NCBI RefSeq assembly: GCF_943913915.1 | Contig: NZ_CALUAA010000008.1 | Location: 1-64,000, forward strand | Length of the DNA: 64,000 bases | Direction of reading: 5' to 3' | Source: an uncultured Peptoniphilus sp. | GTDB taxonomy: Bacteria > Bacillota > Clostridia > Tissierellales > Peptoniphilaceae | Shown here: positions 8,114 through 17,589 of the stretch, one piece after another | How positions within the stretch are numbered: the first letter of the stretch is position 1 | How the letters are laid out: each line of letters opens with the position of its first letter | Notes under the pieces: generated by a model | Told to the model about the DNA's origin: nothing | Seen by the model: only the letters and a program-made list of their open reading frames with translations | Database searches by the model: none | Position numbers and translations under genes: made by a program

Positions 8114-9562
8114 ATGTCTTTATTTATAATTGGCCTGGTCATCCTCGCAGTCGGCGGTTTTTTCTACGGCCGTTTCGTAGAAAAAATCTTCGGTCCCGAC
8201 GATCGAAACACGCCTGCCACGCGCATGGCGGATGGCGTCGACTACGTTGAAATGTCTAAAGGCAAAAATTCGTTAATTGAACTTTTAAACATTGCGGGAA
8301 CGGGCCCCATTTTAGGCCCGATCCAAGGGATTCTCTTCGGACCTATTGCATTTTTAACTATCCCCATTGTCTGCGTCATTGCAGGGGCGGTACACGACTA
8401 TTTCATCGGCATGATTTCCATTCGAAACAATGGTTACCAAGTGCCCCGCCTCATCGATCGTTACATGGGTAAAAAAGTAAACCGCGTCTACATCGTGGTT
8501 ATCTGCATCTTAATGCTCTTAACCGGCGTCGTCTTTATTTACACCCCCGGAGATTTAATCGTCAACGATCTCTTGGGCATGGACGTCAACGGCAGTGCTA
8601 TTTGGTTTGCCTATGCGGGTATTTTGGGGTACTACATTATCGCCACCCTTTTCCCCATCGATAAAATCATCGGGAAAGTTTATCCGATCTTCGGCGCGAT
8701 CTTAATTTTATCCGCCATCGGCATCTTCTTTGGTGTGATCACCACAGGCGGTGCGGACATGCACACCCTTACAGAGGGTGCGCTCATCGCCAAACATCCC
8801 ATGGGTCAGCGCTTTATTCCCATCTTCTTTATTACCGTCGCTTGCGGTATTTTATCGGGTTTCCACGGCTCTCAAGCCACTTTGATTTCCCGTACGACGA
8901 AATCGGAATTTGAAGGTCGAGGCATTTTCTATAACTCCATGCTTATTGAAGGCTTTATCGCCATGGTATGGGCCGCCGGCGCCATGATCGTCTTTAATCG
9001 CGGAGCGGCACTGGATACCAACGCCACTTTAATGGTGGGTAATATTTCCCGTGAATTTATGGGTAAAATCGGCGGACTCTTTGCCGTCGCAGGCGTTATC
9101 GTGCTTCCCATTACATCGGGAGACACGGCCTTCCGCTCCCTTCGTCTTATGGTAGCGGAACAGATCAACTTCGATCAGTCTACGGCGAAAAACCGCGTGA
9201 TCCTATCTTTAATTCTCTTTATCCCTGCGGTTTTGATCCTGTTCTTTGCAAAATCCAATGCCGAAGGATTCCAGGTCCTTTGGCGCTATTTCGGCTTTAC
9301 CAATCAATTGGTCGCCGTATTCGCCTTAGCCCTCATTACAGTCTATCTGCGGATGCATAAAAAACCCTATATCATCACCCTGATTCCGGGTATGTTCTAT
9401 GCCTTTATCGTCTCAAGCTATATTGCCAGTGCCGATATCGGATTACGCCTTCCTATGAACATTGCCTATGTTGTCGGCGTTATCGTGGCGATTCTCTTCG
9501 CCGTCGGTGTATTGAAACTCGCCGATAAAAGAGCGTCGGAAGTGATGAAAACGGAACAATAA
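8114..9562 (+). CDS. cstA: Carbon starvation protein A family transporter
   Basis: 482 residues, strongly hydrophobic with about 12-14 membrane segments. The family-typical N-terminal block includes RMADGVDYVEMSK, GTGPILGPIQGILFG and GAVHDYFIGM. Members take up pyruvate or peptides during carbon limitation. This is a short version compared with the ~700-residue enterobacterial CstA, but usual for Firmicutes. RBS AGGAGG; own terminator downstream. The substrate cannot be assigned from sequence. Confidence 0.9.
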   Translation: MSLFIIGLVILAVGGFFYGRFVEKIFGPDDRNTPATRMADGVDYVEMSKGKNSLIELLNIAGTGPILGPIQGILFGPIAFLTIPIVCVIAGAVHDYFIGMISIRNNGYQVPRLIDRYMGKKVNRVYIVVICILMLLTGVVFIYTPGDLIVNDLLGMDVNGSAIWFAYAGILGYYIIATLFPIDKIIGKVYPIFGAILILSAIGIFFGVITTGGADMHTLTEGALIAKHPMGQRFIPIFFITVACGILSGFHGSQATLISRTTKSEFEGRGIFYNSMLIEGFIAMVWAAGAMIVFNRGAALDTNATLMVGNISREFMGKIGGLFAVAGVIVLPITSGDTAFRSLRLMVAEQINFDQSTAKNRVILSLILFIPAVLILFFAKSNAEGFQVLWRYFGFTNQLVAVFALALITVYLRMHKKPYIITLIPGMFYAFIVSSYIASADIGLRLPMNIAYVVGVIVAILFAVGVLKLADKRASEVMKTEQ

Positions 9563-9564
9563 TA

Positions 9565-9590
9565 AAAACACCCTTCGGGGTGTTTTTTTT
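9565..9590 (+). terminator. Intrinsic terminator of cstA
   Basis: AAACACCC, TTCG loop, GGGTGTTT with eight T. Confidence 0.9.
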
Positions 9591-9630
9591 ATTTCCCTTT
9601 TTAGTTGAAGTTTTTTGTAAAACACTATAC

Positions 9631-9658
9631 TATAATCTTATATTGTAAACGTTTTACA
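9631..9658 (+). promoter_or_regulatory. -10 element with overlapping palindromic operator
   Basis: A TATAAT at 9631-9636 is followed by TGTAAACGTTTTACA at 9644-9658: arms TGTAAA and TTTACA around a 3-base centre. The palindrome lies at the expected transcription start of the zinc-ribbon/SH3 gene, where a bound repressor would block the polymerase. The regulator is not known. Confidence 0.5.
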
Positions 9659-9707
9659 TAAACTCGTTACATAGTTACGATTTTATAAAAAATTAAAGGA
9701 GGCCTCT

Positions 9708-10739
9708 ATGAACTGCTCCCATTGCGGTATGGAAAATGCAGACGGTGCGAAATTTTGTAAATCTTGCGGAACACCTTTAGTGCCGTCGGAAGAGGAAAAG
9801 ACACAGCCCATGGAGCCTGTGGATGCCGTGGAAGCTGCTCATTCCATTGCAAGAGAAAATAGCGTTCCGGAAGAAGAAGCCTTCGACCGCGAGGGCCGAC
9901 CGAAAGAAAAAAAGAGGAAGGTCATGATCGGTGTAGCGGCAGCCCTTGTTGCTATCGCCCTTATCGCCCTTTGCGTCGTGGCCTTTAAATCGACCCAGCG
10001 CACGCGGATTCGTAAAGCTGCCGAAAGTGCCATGGAAGATGAAAACTATGACAAGGCCTATGAAGAATATCACAAGCTTTACGAGATTACTCAAAAAGAA
10101 AGCGATAAAGAAGACGCCGACGCCGCCAAGCAACTTGCAAAGGATAAATCCTCTTTAGAAGCGGCAGACGATGCCTTAAATGATATGGCTCTTGCCGATG
10201 CCTTAGAACGCTATGTCGCCGTTAAAAAGCATGACAATGAACTTAAAGAACAGGCAGAAGAAGGAGTAAGCGGCGTCGTAACGGCGGCGGAAGGTAAGAT
10301 TCGCGCCTTAAACGGAGCCGAAGAATTTGACAAGGCGTCGGAACTTCTCTCAGGTCTTCTTGCTGTAGCGCCGGAAAACGGCCGCCTCGTGGCCCTGAAA
10401 GAAGAGACGGGTCTCGGAAAGGATAAAAAAGAAGCGGAAGAGACGGCGAAAAAAGTAGAGGCGGCCAATGCCCAGGCAAGTGCCTCCAAAGCGAAAACCG
10501 GCGCCGCCAAATCGGAAAAGCGCGCCTCCGAAGCGAACCGCATCCTCTACACCACCCAGCGTGTAACGGCAGCTCACGCCAATGTACGCTCAGGCCCCGG
10601 CAAGGGCTACCCTACACTCTATGTTCTGGATCGGGGAGCCTCCGTCTACGTCATCGATACCCAGGCAGATTCCGTGAGAACATGGTGTAATATCGGCGAC
10701 GGATGGATTTCCTACCGCACACTGAACGGCGAATTTTAA
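9708..10739 (+). CDS. Zinc-ribbon, single-pass membrane, SH3-domain protein
   Basis: 343 residues. An N-terminal zinc ribbon (CSHCGMENADGAKFCKSCG) is cytoplasmic by prediction. A charged linker follows, then one membrane segment at about residues 70-92. An Ala/Glu/Lys-rich helical region (about 95-285) has TPR-like pairing. A C-terminal bacterial SH3 domain begins at ANVRSGPGKGYPTLYVL. The layout suggests a membrane sensor or scaffold joining a cytoplasmic metal-binding ribbon to a wall- or peptide-binding SH3 domain outside. No enzyme motif is seen and no specific function can be claimed. RBS AAAGGAGG; monocistronic. Confidence 0.8.
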   Translation: MNCSHCGMENADGAKFCKSCGTPLVPSEEEKTQPMEPVDAVEAAHSIARENSVPEEEAFDREGRPKEKKRKVMIGVAAALVAIALIALCVVAFKSTQRTRIRKAAESAMEDENYDKAYEEYHKLYEITQKESDKEDADAAKQLAKDKSSLEAADDALNDMALADALERYVAVKKHDNELKEQAEEGVSGVVTAAEGKIRALNGAEEFDKASELLSGLLAVAPENGRLVALKEETGLGKDKKEAEETAKKVEAANAQASASKAKTGAAKSEKRASEANRILYTTQRVTAAHANVRSGPGKGYPTLYVLDRGASVYVIDTQADSVRTWCNIGDGWISYRTLNGEF

Positions 10740-10748
10740 CAAAAAAAG

Positions 10749-10776
10749 ATGTCCCCTGATAACGGGGACATTTTTT
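10749..10776. terminator. Terminator after zinc-ribbon/SH3 gene
   Basis: ATGTCCCC, 7-base loop, GGGGACAT, then T6. The A-run on the other side lets it also act for the - strand glycerol dehydrogenase gene that ends at 10775. Confidence 0.85.
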
Positions 10777-11848
10777 ATTGAAGAGATTGTCCGAAGCGAT
10801 CGGCTTTTAATGCCGCTTCTTTTAAACGTTTAATGGAGATGACTTGTGAGGAGCGTTTATACTCGATGGTCTCCGGTACGATGTCCATCATGGCGTCTAA
10901 ATCTTTTTCCTCGAGGCCGATATCTCGGAGGGTGGTGGGAAGGCCCATGGATTTATTGAATTTGGCGATTTTTTCAAGCTCTTCATCATTGCCCGTGTAG
11001 GCGTGGAGAACGAGAACACCGAAGGAGACTACTTCACCGTGAAGGTATTCGCCCTCTCTTTGAATGGCGCAGGAGGTGTCGAAGAATACGTGGGCCAGTG
11101 ATGAATTGTAGTAGAAGTCGTCCTGATTGGTAAGGTTTGAAACATAACCTGTGGAGACGAGAATGGTAAGGGCCACTTCTTCTACGGCACGGCTTACGCG
11201 ATTATTCTTTACATCTTCCAAGCCTTCTCTTCCGTAGCGAAGGAGAGGTTCCTGGCAGGTTTTGGCGATCCCGACACCGAGGCGTGCCATATGGTTTAAA
11301 TCTTCACCTTCCGATGCGAAGAGGACCTCAGGCTGCTTGCTCAGGCCGTCGCCGACGCCTGCCCAGAAATAAACATCCGGTGCCTCAGCGATAATGGAGA
11401 GATCGATAAAAATATCCGAGGGTGCGTGGGGAAAAGCGTAGCGGAGGACGCTGCCGTCTTCGTTATACACGACGGCGATGGCGGTCATGGCCGCACAGTT
11501 GGAGCAGATAGTGGGTAGAGAAATAGCGGGTTTTCCGATTTCAAGAGCCGTGACCTTTGTCGTATCCAATGCCTTGCCGCCGCCGATGCCGAGGAGCACA
11601 TCGGCCTCCAGCACGTCTTCATCTGTAGCCAGTCGCTTGATATTTGCCTCCGTACATTCTACACCGTAGATTTTTTCTCCGGTAATGGCGATGCCTTCGC
11701 CTTTCAGTGCGTGCTCTACCTTCGGTGCAGCGGCATGTAAGGCGCGTTTGCCGCCGATTAAGACTACTTTTTCGTAGCCTTTTTCCTTCAGTGCCCGGGC
11801 GAGATCGGGGTAGCCGTCTTTCGATACGTAATAATTTGGCATTAACAT
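10775..11848 (-). CDS. Iron-containing alcohol dehydrogenase, glycerol dehydrogenase-like
   Basis: 357 residues. The NAD-binding part carries GGGKALDTTKVTA. Metal-site elements of the GldA group are visible as GVGDGLSKQPEV, SSLAHVFFDTSC and EYLHGEVVSFGVL (two His). Family members oxidise glycerol to dihydroxyacetone or reduce related short ketones and aldehydes with NAD(H). AGGAGG lies upstream of the ATG. The gene stands alone, with no dihydroxyacetone kinase next to it, so the physiological substrate is uncertain. Confidence 0.85.
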   Translation of the reverse strand: MLMPNYYVSKDGYPDLARALKEKGYEKVVLIGGKRALHAAAPKVEHALKGEGIAITGEKIYGVECTEANIKRLATDEDVLEADVLLGIGGGKALDTTKVTALEIGKPAISLPTICSNCAAMTAIAVVYNEDGSVLRYAFPHAPSDIFIDLSIIAEAPDVYFWAGVGDGLSKQPEVLFASEGEDLNHMARLGVGIAKTCQEPLLRYGREGLEDVKNNRVSRAVEEVALTILVSTGYVSNLTNQDDFYYNSSLAHVFFDTSCAIQREGEYLHGEVVSFGVLVLHAYTGNDEELEKIAKFNKSMGLPTTLRDIGLEEKDLDAMMDIVPETIEYKRSSQVISIKRLKEAALKADRFGQSLQ

Positions 11849-11955
11849 ATAATTCCTCCTCTTTTGTATAAGGTTCTACCCGTTACTATACTAAAAGGAG
11901 TTTCAGTGAACAAGGTGATGAGGATTTTTTTATGATTTTTTAAAAAGAAGTAAAC

Positions 11956-11982
11956 AAAAAGCAGAGTCTAACTCTGCTTTTC
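11956..11982 (-). terminator. Intrinsic terminator of the acyltransferase gene
   Basis: AAAAGCAGAGT, 3-base loop, ACTCTGCTTTTT followed by GTTT on the - strand, about 60 bases past the acyltransferase stop. Confidence 0.8.
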
Positions 11983-12041
11983 ATCGGTTTGTCGAGGCTC
12001 GCTTTTTTTCTGAAAGAGGGCTTTCAGTCCCCGCTTTTTTT

Positions 12042-13805
12042 CTACCGGTTTCGGAGCCGGTTTTTTATTTCTTTTTTCGGCGGGAGCATATGCTTCGCCA
12101 CGGTTTGGGCGAACAGATCCATGCCCAGTCCCTTCGGGTGGGTGTGGTCTTTTGTAAAGAGATCTTCGTGTTCTTTGGCAATGCCGTACCAGTCGATAAT
12201 GTGAACATTGCTGCGGTTTTTCGCCTCTTCTTTAAATTTGTCGTTGACGCTTGCCTCCCAAGGGTCGGGAATGGCCGTGGTCATTAAATAGACCGGGTGA
12301 TCGCCGCAAGCATCTAAAAGTTCGGTTAAAACCTTGTGGTTAAAATCGGAATTGGTACCTAATTGAATGACGATGGGGGCATCGGCTGAAAGGGTCGACA
12401 GATCATAAGAAGCGAGGAGCTCTTTGGCGTGTACCATTTGTCGGTTTTTCTTGCCATTCACGGTAAACTTTGGAAGCAAGTTTTGGATATTGACCGCGGT
12501 CATCTCCGTAATGCTGTCGCCGATCATAATGCCGTCTCTCGTTTCCAACGTCTTTAAGTCCTTGGCGGTTAAGGTAAGCTCCGGCCATTTTTCGTTGATT
12601 TCACGAATAGGCTCGCTGAGGGCCGCATTTTCCGCCTCGGCTTTTTGTCGCTCTTCTTCCCTTTTTTGAGCGGCGAGAGCTTCAAGACGGGCCCGTTCCA
12701 TTTCATTTTCTTTGGGCGTAGGAATGACGATGCCGCCGATAATTCCGAGGAGCAGGAAGAGGGCGAGGGAGATCCGGGTAATCTGCTTTTTCGGGCCGGT
12801 GCGGAAGAGGCGATAGGTTCCTTCCCCTAAGGCGAAGAGTACGGGCAGCTGTAAGAGCACCACCAGGTGATAGGAAAGGGCGGTGTGGGAGAAAAGTTGT
12901 TGGAACACGAGCATCACCGGATATTGCCAGAGGTAGAGCTCGTAACTTCTCGTGCCGAAATAGCGGAGCACGGGATTATCCAAAGCCTTTGCTGCACGAT
13001 TATCGTCCCGCGCCGTAATGAGGAGGAGTAGGCACATAATAAGCGTAAAGAGGAGCATACCGCCGAAGTAGAGGAAGCTTCCTTCTTTAAACACTAAAAA
13101 GTTGAGGAGCATGACGGTGATCAAAAGAGCCGCCAAATTGCTCTTGTTTTTTTGCGGTCTGTTAAAACTTCCCTTGCAGCCTATCATGCCGGCGAGGGCG
13201 CCGATGGAAAAGGAGAAAAATCGCGTATCCGTGCCGTAGTAGATGCGGGTGGCGTCATCCATAAAGGGCTTCATTCCCGTCATCAGAAAGAGTGACAGTA
13301 TACCTGTTACAGCTAAGGAAATAGCGAATTTCTCACGATTTTTGCCGAAGAATTTTCTTAAAATCGCCCAAATAAGATAAAATTGAATCTGTGCGGAAAG
13401 AGCCCAGAAGTGGGTAAAGGGCAGGAATTTTCCGTGGAGATCGAAATAAGATAGCCCTCTGAAGATCTGTTGCCAGTTGTTGACGCCGAGGACGGCCGCA
13501 ATACCGGAGTAGAGGACGTCGTGGAAATCTTCTCTAAAGAAGAGGGCGGCGAAGATAAGGGTAACGGTCACCACAAATAAGAGGGGCGGCGTTAATTTTA
13601 TGTATTGCTTTTTAAATTTTTGTAGCGGATCGCCTTTTGAGCCTGACAGATGTTGCACCATTAAAAGGTAGCCTGAGAGGACGAAAAAAATGACCACGCC
13701 CAGATAGCCGCCGCGAATAATATGCGGGTAAAGATGGTATAAAATAACGCCCCAAAGTGCCAGGGCGCGAATGCCTGTAAACGAGCGGATTTCTCTCGAT
13801 TGCAT
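12042..13805 (-). CDS. OafA-type acyltransferase with C-terminal SGNH domain
   Basis: 587 residues from the ATG preceded by GGGAG; the frame stays open 13 codons upstream through a hairpin. Residues 1-350 form a 10-11 segment acyltransferase-3 membrane domain starting with SREIRSFTGIRALALWGVIL, with its conserved His in YHLYPHI. A charged helical linker follows. The extracellular SGNH/GDSL domain begins near residue 428 (GIMIGDSITEM) and includes QLGTNSDF and the DxxH of KDHTHPKG. Such proteins O-acetylate cell-wall polymers: the membrane part delivers acetyl groups and the SGNH part transfers them. It resembles peptidoglycan or teichoic-acid O-acetyltransferases; the acceptor is not known. 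Confidence 0.9.
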   Translation of the reverse strand: MQSREIRSFTGIRALALWGVILYHLYPHIIRGGYLGVVIFFVLSGYLLMVQHLSGSKGDPLQKFKKQYIKLTPPLLFVVTVTLIFAALFFREDFHDVLYSGIAAVLGVNNWQQIFRGLSYFDLHGKFLPFTHFWALSAQIQFYLIWAILRKFFGKNREKFAISLAVTGILSLFLMTGMKPFMDDATRIYYGTDTRFFSFSIGALAGMIGCKGSFNRPQKNKSNLAALLITVMLLNFLVFKEGSFLYFGGMLLFTLIMCLLLLITARDDNRAAKALDNPVLRYFGTRSYELYLWQYPVMLVFQQLFSHTALSYHLVVLLQLPVLFALGEGTYRLFRTGPKKQITRISLALFLLLGIIGGIVIPTPKENEMERARLEALAAQKREEERQKAEAENAALSEPIREINEKWPELTLTAKDLKTLETRDGIMIGDSITEMTAVNIQNLLPKFTVNGKKNRQMVHAKELLASYDLSTLSADAPIVIQLGTNSDFNHKVLTELLDACGDHPVYLMTTAIPDPWEASVNDKFKEEAKNRSNVHIIDWYGIAKEHEDLFTKDHTHPKGLGMDLFAQTVAKHMLPPKKEIKNRLRNR

Positions 13806-13819
13806 ATGCTCAACTCCCA

Positions 13820-13847
13820 ATAAAAAGAATGGTCTTTCGACCATTCT
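13820..13847 (-). terminator. Hairpin before the acyltransferase gene (likely terminator of the YkvI-like gene)
   Basis: On the - strand a 9-bp stem (AGAATGGTC / GACCATTCT) with a GAAA tetraloop is followed by TTTTATT, about 65 bases past the YkvI-like stop. A TATACT at 13849-13854, with TTAAAA 17 bases further up, overlaps it. Transcripts for the acyltransferase probably start inside the stem. Confidence 0.6.
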
Positions 13848-13911
13848 AAGTATAACATATTTTTAATATATTTTTAATAAAAGCACGTCCCAATAAATTG
13901 TTTCGAAAATA

Positions 13912-15090
13912 TTATCGAGCGAGTTGATCTCTTTTGTGGATATTTTTATATCCTAAGATCCAAAGGGGAAGAATAATCAGTACCCAGTTGAAAATACCCA
14001 GGTATTTGTACGCATTTTGAACGATCCACATCAGGCCGAGGGTGGAAACTAAATAGCAGACGAGTAGGGAGATGACGGCTATAATCGCTTTCTTTTTGAC
14101 CGGATTGGTTTCGTTTTTCATAACGTGAGGTTCTACACGGGTCACGATACCGAAGATAAAACCGACGGCAGTGGTGATAAGTGCGAGGAATAAAAGAATC
14201 GGGTATAACACTTTTAAGATGGAAATATCCAATTGATTGACCACGGCGATGGTGGGAAGGGCGCGGGTTGCTTCATCCAAATAGATATCCGGCATTTGAG
14301 AGAAGATTAAAAGACAGATACCTACGAGCATAAGGATGTTCATAATGCAGCCGATGATCATGGCGCCTTTTGATTCTTCTTTATATTTGCCGCCCTTAAA
14401 GGATGCGGTAATGCCGCCGATGGCGCTGATTTGGAATCCGGCGTAGGTTAAAGCCCATAAGAGTGAGTTGAAAATATTGCCGGGAACCGTTTCATCGGAA
14501 GCGGAGATGCCCCATTTTGTTGCCTTCGGGTTGACATAGCCTTCTCTGAAGAGACGGGCGATGTCCGGGCCGAATTTAATTAAGCCGGAGACGATTACAA
14601 TAGAAATAATAGCTAAGATTAGAATCGTCATAATGGTAGCATTTTTTCTGACGAGCTCTTCACCGAAGATGACGAGCAGGGTGACAATGACGAGCATGAC
14701 CATAGATCCTAGAAGTACCGGAAGGCCCAGGTATTGATTGGCTAAAAGCCCTCCCGATGCAATGGTAGCGGCGGAAGCGGCGATGGTGGTAATGATAACA
14801 CTCACATCCATTGCCGGTGTTAAAAATTTGGAATATTTTCCGTAGGCTTCTTTAGACCATGCGTCGTAGCCCCATTTGTCCGTTTGACGTGCGGTTTCCA
14901 AACCGACGTAGTAAGTAATGGCGATCAGAATAAAAGTGAGAATCGGCATTAAGGCACCGAACCAACCGTGGTTGGCGAAGAATTGGAGTTCTTGCGTACC
15001 GGAAGCAAAACCTGCTCCGCAGTGAGTGGAAAACCAAACGGTGGCGACGCCGAAACTGATGGAAGTAATGTACTTATTATCGTTTTTCAC
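13912..15090 (-). CDS. YkvI-like integral membrane transporter
   Basis: 392 residues, about 10-12 membrane segments. The N-terminus SISFGVATVWFSTHCGAGFA resembles the YkvI/COG3949 group, a branch of the LeuT/APC-like superfold with unknown substrate. GTG start with GGAGG seven bases upstream. It lies between CorA and the acyltransferase on the same strand, each with its own signals. The substrate is unassigned; amino acids or other small solutes are likely by superfamily. Confidence 0.8.
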   Translation of the reverse strand: MKNDNKYITSISFGVATVWFSTHCGAGFASGTQELQFFANHGWFGALMPILTFILIAITYYVGLETARQTDKWGYDAWSKEAYGKYSKFLTPAMDVSVIITTIAASAATIASGGLLANQYLGLPVLLGSMVMLVIVTLLVIFGEELVRKNATIMTILILAIISIVIVSGLIKFGPDIARLFREGYVNPKATKWGISASDETVPGNIFNSLLWALTYAGFQISAIGGITASFKGGKYKEESKGAMIIGCIMNILMLVGICLLIFSQMPDIYLDEATRALPTIAVVNQLDISILKVLYPILLFLALITTAVGFIFGIVTRVEPHVMKNETNPVKKKAIIAVISLLVCYLVSTLGLMWIVQNAYKYLGIFNWVLIILPLWILGYKNIHKRDQLAR

Positions 15091-15196
15091 GAGGAACCTC
15101 CAATCTCGGAACGAACTTTGTATTTAATGTATCACAATGAAAACCTATTTAAAAGTATCCTGTATTAAATAGTTTTCAAATAGTGAGGGAAATGAT

Positions 15197-16147
15197 CTAG
15201 AGATAATCTTTCCTCTTCAAATAAAAATACATTAACACGATGATCGTCATGGTGAGTCCTAAGAGCTGCCAAAAAGCGTAAGGGCTTTCGGCGAGAGGGA
15301 GAGAGGTGTTCATGCCCCAGAAGCCGCCGATAATGGTGGGAACCGTGAGGAGAATAGTAATGGAGGTGAGGGTCTTCATGACGTCGTTTAAATTGTTTCC
15401 CACGAGGCTCGAATAGAGATCGGAGAGTTTTTCTACCGTAACTGAGGCCTCCTTCACCATAACCTGTGCCTGGGTGCTTTCGATCTTTAAATCGTTGAGC
15501 AATCGGTTGCGGGTAGGGGAGCTGTTGAGAGTCTCGAGATCGAAAAGGGCATGTAAGATTGGCTCATTATTTTCTGTGGCCATGGAGAAGCGGATAAGAC
15601 TCCTGGAAAGGCTGATAAGCTCGCGGATGGTTTCGCTCTTAGTGGAGCGGGCGATGTCCTTTTCCAATCGCTCGATATGGTTATTAATGCTTTTTGTATA
15701 GTCGATATAGGATTTACAAATGTGGTAAGCCAGATCCACGAGATTTTTTTCCTTGGGAAAATCATCACTTTCTGTAAGGCGATGGCCCTTTCCCTCTAAA
15801 AAATCAGCGAAGGATTGATCGTCATAGTATTTTACCGTGATGATCAGCTTTTCGGTGTTGATCATGGCGATGGGGCGAGTTTCGTAAATACCCTCCTCCA
15901 TTCTTACAGGATAGCGCAGAATAAACAAATCATATTCGGAACAGTAGCGCCCCTCGCTTCTCGCCACCTCGCTCGGGTCGGCGACGGAAGAAAGAATAGA
16001 TTCGGGAACGTTATATTCCCCCGATAAGGAGTGGATCTCCTCTTCCGTCGGATTGATCAAATGAATCCAACGGCTAGCTCCGTTCTTTGGGGCGTGCTCA
16101 GTAGACAGATAATATCGCTGATCGCGATGGCAAACATAATATTTCAT
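15197..16147 (-). CDS. corA: CorA family divalent cation channel
   Basis: 316 residues. A cytoplasmic N-terminal domain of about 240 residues with a long helix is followed by two C-terminal membrane segments. The selectivity signature GMN is present in GGFWGMNTSLPL. The basic C-terminus YLKRKDYL fits the family. The channel moves Mg2+ and sometimes Co2+ or Ni2+. RBS CGGAGG. No magnesium riboswitch is visible in the short upstream region. Confidence 0.92.
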   Translation of the reverse strand: MKYYVCHRDQRYYLSTEHAPKNGASRWIHLINPTEEEIHSLSGEYNVPESILSSVADPSEVARSEGRYCSEYDLFILRYPVRMEEGIYETRPIAMINTEKLIITVKYYDDQSFADFLEGKGHRLTESDDFPKEKNLVDLAYHICKSYIDYTKSINNHIERLEKDIARSTKSETIRELISLSRSLIRFSMATENNEPILHALFDLETLNSSPTRNRLLNDLKIESTQAQVMVKEASVTVEKLSDLYSSLVGNNLNDVMKTLTSITILLTVPTIIGGFWGMNTSLPLAESPYAFWQLLGLTMTIIVLMYFYLKRKDYL

Positions 16148-16217
16148 AAAATTTCCTCCGAAACATAAAGTGACGATGTATTTATGGAATTAGTCTCTCT
16201 TTTTTATAGCGATTTGG

Positions 16218-16223
16218 TATAAT
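16218..16223 (+). promoter_or_regulatory. Extended -10 promoter of the symporter gene
   Basis: TTGGTATAAT contains TATAAT with a TG one base upstream. No convincing -35 is seen. It is about 40 bases before the symporter ATG. Confidence 0.6.
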
Positions 16224-16263
16224 AGATCCAAGATATTTTACTTTACCCTATTAGGAGGTTATC

Positions 16264-17505
16264 ATGACAAACAAAAAGGCCTTTACCCTCGGTCTGATCC
16301 CTAAACTTATTATAGCGATCATACTGGGTACTGTCGTCGGTTTATATTGCCCTGAAGTGGTGACTAAAATCGCCGTTACCTTCTCCGGTATTTTCGGAAA
16401 GTTTTTAAACTTCGTCATTCCCCTTATGATCATCGCATTCGTAGCAAAGGGTATTGCCGATTTATCGGAAGGGGCGGGCAAACTTCTCCTCGTAACCGTG
16501 GGAATCGCCTACGCGTCCACTCTCATCGCCGGAAGTCTCTCTTACGGCATGGCTCATTCCATCTTCCCGCGCTTTATTTCTACGGATATGGTACAAAAAA
16601 TTCAGCAAGCATCTGAAAAAACCCTGGAGCCCTTCTTTGAGCTCCCCTTAAATCCGGCCATTGAGGTGACGGGCGCCCTTGTGCTCGCCTTTATGATCGG
16701 GCTTTGTGTTTCTATTATGCGCACAAAGAAAAGCGGCGAATATTTCTACGGTCTGATCAACGAATTTAACGAAATGATCAATATGGTATTGGCAAAGGCT
16801 ATTATTCCCTTGCTGCCCTTCTTTATTTTCGGAAATTTCGCCAATATGGCCTACTCCGGCAGCGTATTTGCAATTTTATCTATCTTTATTCGCATCTTTG
16901 GCTGCATTCTCGTTCTGCATATCCTCTACATCTTTACGATGTTTGTCGTGGCGGGAGGCTTAACCGGACGCAATCCGGCAAAGACCTTTGTCAAAATGAT
17001 CCCCGCGTATCTCACGGCTGTCGGTACCCAATCCTCTGCGGCCACCATTCCCGTCAACGTGGAATGTAACCGCCAGATGGGCGTTACGCGCCAAATTCGC
17101 GAATTCGTAATCCCCTTATCGGCCACCGTTCACTTGCCGGGTTCCATGATTACCCTTACGGCATGCGTCTATACCCTGCTCTTTATGTATGACATGCCCC
17201 ACAGCTACGGTTTGATTCTTCAATTTATTGCCATCTTAGGTATTGCCATGGTAGCGGCCCCCGGTGCACCGGGCGGCGCGGTCATGAGCGCTCTTCCCTT
17301 CCTGCCTGTAGTGGGCGTGGCATCGGATTCACCTTTGGCGACGATTTTAATTTCCCTCTATCTCACTCAAGACTCCTTCGGTACGGCGGCGAACGTAGCC
17401 GGCGACAATGCGGTTTCCATGCTTGTTGAACGCTTCTACTATAAACACATCTTAAAACGTCCCAAGACGAAAGAAGATGAAATCGAAGCGATGCAAGACA
17501 TTTAA
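16264..17505 (+). CDS. Dicarboxylate/amino acid:cation symporter (DAACS family)
   Basis: 413 residues with about eight membrane segments plus re-entrant loops. Family features include FLNFVIPLMIIAFVAKGIADL, a TQSSAATIPV serine-rich loop, and a C-terminal substrate region with APGAPGGAVMSALPFLP and FGTAANVAGDNAV. Such carriers take up glutamate, aspartate, serine or C4-dicarboxylates with Na+ or H+. AGGAGG precedes the ATG. Monocistronic; the repeat array lies downstream. Confidence 0.9.
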   Translation: MTNKKAFTLGLIPKLIIAIILGTVVGLYCPEVVTKIAVTFSGIFGKFLNFVIPLMIIAFVAKGIADLSEGAGKLLLVTVGIAYASTLIAGSLSYGMAHSIFPRFISTDMVQKIQQASEKTLEPFFELPLNPAIEVTGALVLAFMIGLCVSIMRTKKSGEYFYGLINEFNEMINMVLAKAIIPLLPFFIFGNFANMAYSGSVFAILSIFIRIFGCILVLHILYIFTMFVVAGGLTGRNPAKTFVKMIPAYLTAVGTQSSAATIPVNVECNRQMGVTRQIREFVIPLSATVHLPGSMITLTACVYTLLFMYDMPHSYGLILQFIAILGIAMVAAPGAPGGAVMSALPFLPVVGVASDSPLATILISLYLTQDSFGTAANVAGDNAVSMLVERFYYKHILKRPKTKEDEIEAMQDI

Positions 17506-17534
17506 AAAGATATTGCAGTAAAATATCATCTCAA

Positions 17535-17564
17535 TAAAAAAGTGAGCATATGCTCGCTTTTTTT
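17535..17564 (+). terminator. Intrinsic terminator of symporter gene
   Basis: GTGAGCA TA TGCTCGC stem between A6 and T7. Confidence 0.82.
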
Positions 17565-17589
17565 GTGGGAAGGTATGTTTTTGTCATGG

